From: Acanthosepion esculentum
Lineage: Eukaryota > Mollusca > Cephalopoda > Sepiida > Sepiidae
Assembly (NCBI GenBank): GCA_964036315.1
Contig: OZ038492.1
Span: forward strand, 41,919,522-41,983,521
Length of the DNA stretch: 64,000 nt
Direction of reading: 5' to 3'
Positions 57,985-64,000 of the stretch are shown piece by piece. Position 1 is the stretch's first letter. Every line of letters begins with the position of its first letter. A model generated the notes under the pieces. The model had not been told where the DNA came from, ran no database searches, and saw only the letters and a program-made list of their open reading frames with translations. A program made the position numbers and the translations under genes.

Positions 57985-58250
57985 TTTCATCATGACAAGG
58001 CAGCTGAAGAGTCTTGGACACATAATGAGGAAGGAGGGCCTGGAGAATCTGATACTCACAGGTCGGATAGCGGGAAAGAAAGACAAAGGAAAACAACGCA
58101 TGACATACTTAGCGGGCTTCAGCAAGTGGATGACAAAACGTGGTGTGGGGGAGATGGCAGAGGGAAGGAATTTGTTAAGAGCTGCAAAGGATGGAGGGAG
58201 GTGGAGAGCCATGATCGCCTACGTCCTGAAAGGACATGGCACATAAATAG
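57985..58250 (+). pseudogene. RTE-type LINE ORF2 C-terminus, open
   Basis: An open frame (57947-58246) contains RQLKSLGHIMRKEGLENLIL, TGRIAGKKDKGKQRMTYL, SKWMTKRGVGEMAEGRNLLR and RWRAMIAYVLKGHGT. This is the conserved end of the RTE/BovB-like reverse transcriptases annotated as craniofacial development protein 2-like. The endonuclease and polymerase are missing (5' truncation). It is the best-preserved of the five copies of this tail here and ends at AAATAGAAAG rather than a long poly(A). Confidence 0.8.
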
Positions 58251-58984
58251 AAAGATTAAATTTAATATTTCCAGTAACCAAAATACTTTGCTGTATTTCA
58301 AAAACTAATTTATTCTCTTTATTAAAAACATCTTCCAAAAATAAAATATACTTTTTTGAAACTTTATTTGAGCAATATTAGATGACTTAAAATATAATTA
58401 ATTAATCTGATTTGAGAAAAAAGATTATTTTCTTTAAGTTTAAAGTAATGCATTTTTTACCCCGACAGTAGCTATGATTTTAACCTTGCAGTACCTGTGT
58501 TGACATATTGACAGTCCGAAAACATGATTTTGTTCTACGGAGACTTTATCTGTAAAACATAATTGAAGAAAATGACGTGAGCGCCTTTTATATATGATTT
58601 TAAGTACTCAGAAATCTTTAAAAAATAGGAACCTATTCTCGGTTATCTAATGATTCTTTTGAATTTTAGAAATGTTGCACTTAAATTTACGAGTTATCGA
58701 TCTTATTTTCTGATAATGTCGAGCATCGTCATCGGTACTGCCAAAAGTCACTTTTGTACACTTACAAAAAATATTTTTATAATATTGGTGTTTAAGTTAA
58801 TGCAGAATGTTTTAAAATTTAAATCTTAAATCTTTTATCTTAAGATAAAAAATAATGGAGGCCTTAATAATAAAAAAGAAAAAGCCAACTCTTAACAATA
58901 TTAACTACGAACAAAGCCACAATGTGCTAACCGTATTCGGAAATTAAAAACATCCCTACCACACACTAGACATACATATAATGC
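58251..58984. other. No feature recognised
   Basis: AT-rich, no supported frame. Confidence 0.45.
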
Positions 58985-59289
<305 letters not shown>

Positions 59290-59566
59290 GAGAATTCTAG
59301 TTTAAAAACAGTAAAATCGTTCTCTCTAACCGAAACCCTACTCCGTGGCTAAATAAGTAAAGCACCGTACGCTATATGACGATTCTATTTAGGATACAGG
59401 TCTGAATCCTGTCGGAGTACTCATATTTTCTATGATAATTTCTTGGACATTCAGGCCGATAAATGTCGTTAATGCTGTTTAGCATAAACAGAGCATTTAC
59501 TTAAATATTTGTACCTATAAAAAAGAACGTATAAACCTAAAAATGTCTTAATATATATGTATATAT

Positions 59567-59597
<31 letters not shown>

Positions 59598-60146
59598 GCG
59601 CTATATGTATGTGTGGGTATAGATACAAAAGATATATTTACAAAACATTAATCACAATACATTAGGAACCCAACGTCGTTGGTCTGACCATAAGGCCTAA
59701 TTACAAGAGAAAGTGATTTATTAATGTGATAATATATTGCAGATACACTAATTTCAGTATCCTCTACAGTAAATTTCACTACGTAGATATTCCACCAAAT
59801 ATTTATACACAACTGACTTGCTTAACAACTAATAAACATTACGAAATACATTGCCAGATTATGTATTGATGTATACAAACGTCAATGTTTACACACATAC
59901 CCGCCATATCAGTCTTTATATAGACGTATTAAAAAAATTTATGCATTGTCATTTCTTGCTTCTATCGTGACAGAACACATACCGTTTGTGTTTGCGCGTT
60001 ATTTTTATCGATGTTACATTCCCAGGAATTGTGGAAAGTAGTTTTAAAATGTACGTAAAGAATTTTTATACGAAGTAGAAATCAGACACTATTTATCTTA
60101 TTGTTTAATTAGGATGCTTGTATCAATTCAGCGCATAAACATGTAG

Positions 60147-60150
<4 letters not shown>
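59290..60150. other. Unassigned; SINE-like relic and (TTTA)n
   Basis: At 59345-59435 the sequence TAAGTAAAGCACCGTACGCT followed by ACAGGTCTGAATCCTGTCGG resembles a tRNA-like head with a B box. A TTTA repeat lies at 59566-59598. Confidence 0.45.

Positions 60151-60202
<52 letters not shown>
60151..60202. repeat. (TA)n microsatellite, left flank of a mariner
   Basis: 52 bp of TA repeats ending at the first base of the transposon; TA repeats resume on the far side at 61029-61073. Confidence 0.95.
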
Positions 60203-60206
<4 letters not shown>

Positions 60207-61024
60207 GCGATGGGTAAATTTTCCCCACTTTACATTGTTAACTTCGCGCATGCGCGTTGTTTGTTTTGATTTTGTCAACTGCACAATATGGTAGAGTCAG
60301 TAGCAATTCACTCCGTCTGAAATTTGAAAACGGCATGCTGTACTGTTTAGCATTCGCGCCGGAAGCTATAATACGAACATTCGTACTATTCGGGTGTCAA
60401 TCTGAGGGCGGTGCAGAGGATTCGGAAAGCGTTGGATGAGTCTAATGGTATTTATGAAGGCACGGCAGCTCGGAAACCTCGTTGTGATCTTTCTGATAAG
60501 AAAAGAACTCCTGAATGTGTTGGTAAGGGCCTCAGAATCAATATGGGGGCTTTCATCAAGCGCTCTGGGCAGGTAGTGCTGCCCTGGATCAAGAGGTTGG
60601 CTGCTGGAAGACAATATATCTGGCAACAGGACTTTGAACTCTGTCATTGCTGTCAGCAAATTTCTGCGACCGCATCACCCCTTACATCTAGCCACGTAAC
60701 TCCCCAGACTGCAACCCCGTTTGATTATTATGTGCGGGGCGCAGTTAAGTCAGAAATCAAAAAATACCTTGTAACACCAAAGATAAACCGGGGTCAAGAA
60801 TTATGGCGGCATTCACTAACTTAAACAAGGAGACCATCAAGAAGATTTGCAGGAGATTGCGAAGTCTTTTGAATGCCGTGATTGAAGCCAAAGACAATTT
60901 TATTGAATAAATTTATTATTTAGTATTTCAAGATATTTTTGTGTAATATTGGTAAATATAACTGTTAAAATTAGATGCCAGTGTTATTTAAATTTTTCTC
61001 AATTTATATGACAATTTATCCATC

Positions 61025-61029
<5 letters not shown>
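60203..61029 (+). mobile_element. Mariner-like element, internally deleted, inside (TA)n
   Basis: The left end AAGGTGCGATGGGTAAATTT and the reverse complement of the right end AGTGAGATGGATAAATTGTC match at about 16 of 20 positions, so terminal inverted repeats are present. The coding remnant has an N-terminal region with GCGGTGCAGAGGATTCGGAA (helix-turn-helix side), then the catalytic WQQD (Asp at about 60630), a scrambled DYYVRGAVK block for the last catalytic Asp, and a tail near 60830 (AGGAGATTGCGAAGTC, frame-shifted). The first catalytic Asp region appears deleted. At about 827 bp it is much shorter than the usual 1.2-1.3 kb. It lies exactly between TA dinucleotides, as TA-targeting elements do. 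Confidence 0.8.
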
Positions 61030-61077
<48 letters not shown>

Positions 61078-61210
61078 GTGTATTTATGCAGCAACCCCTC
61101 TTTTATATTTAAGTTTTATTAAAAACGTCTGACACAATCAAAATTGAATCAAAACTTAACCACAGTACCTTATCTGTCGTCTTTAATGAAACACACGCAC
61201 ACATAAATGC
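61029..61210. repeat. (TA)n and ORF-repeat relic
   Basis: TA at 61029-61073. At 61100-61200, AACCACAGTACCTTATCTGT followed by CGTCTTTAATGAAACACACG is a third relic of the STLSVVFNE-type repeat. Confidence 0.7.
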
Positions 61211-61415
61211 GTTTGTGCATGTACCAATAGTTTTGCACATTCAACTCAGAACTTTGGATAAAATATCAAAAGCTTTTGAACCACGAATTTCCAGAGTCAC
61301 AGTCAAATGATTAAATTAAAAAAGAAAATTTATATAATAGTATTTTCTCTCCAAACTGGCTGTTCATGCTCTGTAAAGAACTGTCTCAGGTACGTCGGAG
61401 CAAACGATGGTTTCT

Positions 61416-61418
<3 letters not shown>

Positions 61419-61503
<85 letters not shown>
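61419..61503. repeat. (TA)n microsatellite
   Basis: 85 bp of uninterrupted TA. Confidence 0.95.
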
Positions 61504-61505
<2 letters not shown>

Positions 61506-61573
61506 CTGTCCACGTATGAGAATACGGCAATAGCCAGATTAATATGATTTGATTTTAATTGTCAACTCTTTTT

Positions 61574-61575
<2 letters not shown>

Positions 61576-61637
<62 letters not shown>

Positions 61638-61663
61638 AAATTACTGCTTTATAAAATAAAATA

Positions 61664-61703
<40 letters not shown>

Positions 61704-61825
61704 GAATTCCATCGCGACATAGAAATTACTGTTTTATAAAATAAAATAATTATAATATATATATATAAATATATATATATGAATTCCATCGCGACACAGA
61801 AATTACTGTTTTATAAAATAAAACA

Positions 61826-61887
<62 letters not shown>

Positions 61888-62049
61888 TATTTTTTATGTG
61901 ATTACGAAAGGATATTGCTGAAAATAAACAAACACAACATGTCTAAATTCTTTAATTAGACATGTTTAAATGAGAATACGTTGCCAAAATATACGGTATT
62001 ATATATATATATATATAAAATATAACATTTCGTAATCACATAAAAAATA

Positions 62050-62146
<97 letters not shown>

Positions 62147-62200
62147 TATTTTATATTATAAAACATAGTAATTTCTGTGTCGCGATGGAATCATACTTTT
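61576..62200. repeat. Nested palindrome with tandem units and (TA)n
   Basis: A unit with GAATTCCATCGCGACACAGA and ATTACTGTTTTATAAAATAA is repeated about three times (61635-61835) between TA runs, and occurs inverted at 62140-62190. Inside lies a second inverted pair (61886-61909 with 62028-62050, GTGATTACGAAA/TTTCGTAATCAC). At the centre is a perfect 11-bp-arm hairpin (AACATGTCTAA...TTAGACATGTT, 61938-61966). No coding frame. Confidence 0.85.
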
Positions 62201-62333
62201 AAAAGTAATAATTATAATCTAGGTTCTACTTGTGTACCGAGCACTGTTTTTTGAAAAATCTGAAACAAAAATACTACAGAACTTTGGATCATCAATCTAA
62301 CAGTACGTTCCTATCATATCATTACACACACAC

Positions 62334-62335
<2 letters not shown>

Positions 62336-62412
<77 letters not shown>
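62336..62412. repeat. (TA)n microsatellite
   Basis: About 77 bp of TA following a short CA run. Confidence 0.95.
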
Positions 62413-62415
<3 letters not shown>

Positions 62416-62893
62416 AAGAACATGGAAATATTAAATGTTTTGATTCTTCTTACGCTGAAAGTGAATTAGATAAATATTAAAAAAAAGATTTGTATACAGT
62501 AATAATAACAGAAAAAGTAATGATTACCTGGAATATTTCAAATATTGATATATAAATGTATATAATTGGGATTGGGACATATATGCTCAAGGAAAACATT
62601 GACATTATCACTTCTCAAAAGCAATTCCCATCTTGGTGAAAAATGAATAAAAATATATTAAATAAATATCCCAGTACGAAGCAGTTGCAATAATTTGACA
62701 TATTTATAATAATATAAATATTGCACCTCAGTATTTGAAAATGTGTGTGGATCAATAATTGTGTAGTCTGACACGTAGTTAGCTGAATTTTGATTTGGAA
62801 TTCTAACTGTATAATCTTCGATCATTGTGATCAATAAGCAGCACCTAACAAACAACATACTAGCATTTAAAAATGGCGCCAATTAAGAAATCT

Positions 62894-62896
<3 letters not shown>
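62413..62896. other. No feature recognised
   Basis: AT-rich sequence, no shared repeat or supported frame. Confidence 0.45.

Positions 62897-62968
<72 letters not shown>
62897..62968. repeat. (TA)n microsatellite
   Basis: About 72 bp of TA. Confidence 0.95.
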
Positions 62969-62970
<2 letters not shown>

Positions 62971-63179
62971 TTGTGAGTCTGTTCGTGATATTTTTTACTT
63001 TATTTTTTAAATGATAGTGGATTGGAGATTTATCAGGGAAATCCACGTTTCTTAATCGACTCAGTAAAAATAATGATGGCCTTTTAGCTGCTGATGTTGT
63101 ATTTTCCCAGGTATTAGATCTTAAATTGATATTGATAATCAAGAAAAACATTCTAATATGCCAATTTACGAATGGGAGA

Positions 63180-63995
63180 TTCCAAAATCAAGTAAGTACG
63201 AAAATTTAAATATCAGGGAAGTGTTTCAATAGAGGACAGAAAATGTAAATAGTAATATCTAAAGCCGCATTGGAATAACGAGATGTGCCAGCCAAAAGCT
63301 AAGCAAAGTATTAAGAAAGAGGAAACTTTCGTCAGAAACAAAGCAAAAATTATAAATTATTATGTAGTATCTGTTCTTTTACGCGGAAGTGAATGATAGA
63401 ATATCCCCACACAGATGGAGAGATTGTGAGGTAATTGAAATGTGGTTCTACAGAAGGATGCTAGGAATACCATGGTTTAACGTGAGCAGTGACGATCATT
63501 TAAGGAGCAAAAAAGAAGTTTTAAGGAGAATGAAAATTTAAAAAAAACGCTTATACTTAGAAGAAGGATGAACTGCTTTGCGATGTTGGTCTTCTTATAT
63601 AGTAGTAAATACTGGATAATCTGAACACGGATTAAGAAGAGACTTCAGGTCGCTGAGAATACTATGAAATGAACATGTGAGTAAGGAGGAAAATTTAAAC
63701 CAAAATTTCGTTTATATTAAGTATAAACGACATTTTTGTTTAAATAAAAAGATTAGGGTGACATTTAAGGCAACAAACTGAGAAAAGTGTGTTTGGAGTA
63801 TCTGACACTCACAATGCATACTCAAAGCTAGGAAGACAGAGGAAAGCAGCGAGTAAACGTGTTAACGAGTTTATTTAAATGGGTGATAGAAAAGTAACTG
63901 ACGAAGACTGTGAAATGATAAACATTACTCAGATATTCAAAAGATAAGCTGTGGAGCGCCATGAACGTACACGTCTTGAAGTGACGCATCACATT
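63180..63995 (+). mobile_element. RTE-type LINE ORF2 C-terminal part, degenerate
   Basis: Plus-strand frames give YYVVSVLLRGSE (reverse transcriptase end, about 63357), PTQMER, EVIEMWFYRRMLGIPWF (about 63430-63480), KEVLRRM, then after shifts CLEYLTLTMH and a final GTGGAGCGCCATGAACG end near 63955. This extends the 57.985-58.25 kb family upstream into the polymerase end. Several stops. The fragment probably ends at about 63995, close to the window edge. Confidence 0.75.
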
Positions 63996-64000
63996 ACAGA

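Overview
This window looks like non-genic, repeat-saturated DNA from a metazoan. The most likely source is a cephalopod mollusc, and probably an octopus. That assignment is an inference from three things: very long (TA)n, (CA)n and (GA)n microsatellites every 1-3 kb; many decayed copies of a jockey/CR1-like LINE whose protein reads like those common in octopus assemblies; and many tRNA-derived SINEs. I found no convincing single-copy host gene, rRNA, real tRNA gene, CRISPR array or bacterial-type operon. Most open frames here are microsatellite translations or antisense shadows. Coordinates of degenerate elements are approximate unless target-site duplications (TSDs) are given.

Layout. 1-9.8 kb: a foldback repeat (1.36-1.82), a Penelope-like retroelement remnant with inverted arms and hammerhead-like motifs (2.25-2.77), LINE 3' pieces, a SINE, a mariner fragment (5.2-5.5) and one copy of an unrecognised protein-like repeat (6.4-7.1). 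9.8-18 kb: a decayed Tc1-type transposase (9.83-10.83), two LINE C-terminal tails (11.1-11.8), a Penelope GIY-YIG remnant (14.2-14.5), a 950-bp purine-rich tract (15.8-16.7) and an inverted repeat family (17.0-17.7). 18-23.4 kb: a nearly complete but broken LINE (18.9-21.8) with a second LINE nested in it, and a SINE dimer inside a perfect 16-bp TSD (23.1-23.4). 24.3-28.2 kb: a satellite array of about 295-bp units, apparently derived from a SINE-like element, interrupted by a solo LTR with a 5-bp TSD and by another 336-bp insertion; a longer related element sits at its edge. 28.3-33.3 kb: RTE-type LINE tail, an inverted ORF-bearing repeat, the best-preserved LINE reverse transcriptase frame in the window (31.2-32.3, minus strand) and a second solo LTR (32.67-32.91). 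33.8-37.3 kb: a longer minus-strand LINE with endonuclease and reverse transcriptase pieces. 37.5-48 kb: a tandem duplication, LINE pieces, an RTE-type endonuclease pseudogene (42.2-42.96) and a probable LTR (45.67-45.89). 48-64 kb: SINEs, palindromic TA tracts, the second copy of the unrecognised protein-like repeat (55.3-55.9), an internally deleted mariner inserted in a (TA)n tract (60.2-61.0), nested palindromes (61.6-62.2) and a final RTE-type fragment (63.2-64.0).

Nothing here works together as a pathway. The window reads as a record of retroposon and DNA-transposon insertions, nested insertions and microsatellite growth. The best candidates for something undescribed are the paired protein-like repeat at 6.4-7.1 and 55.3-55.9 kb, the SINE-derived satellite at 24-28 kb, and the Penelope arms carrying hammerhead-like sequence.
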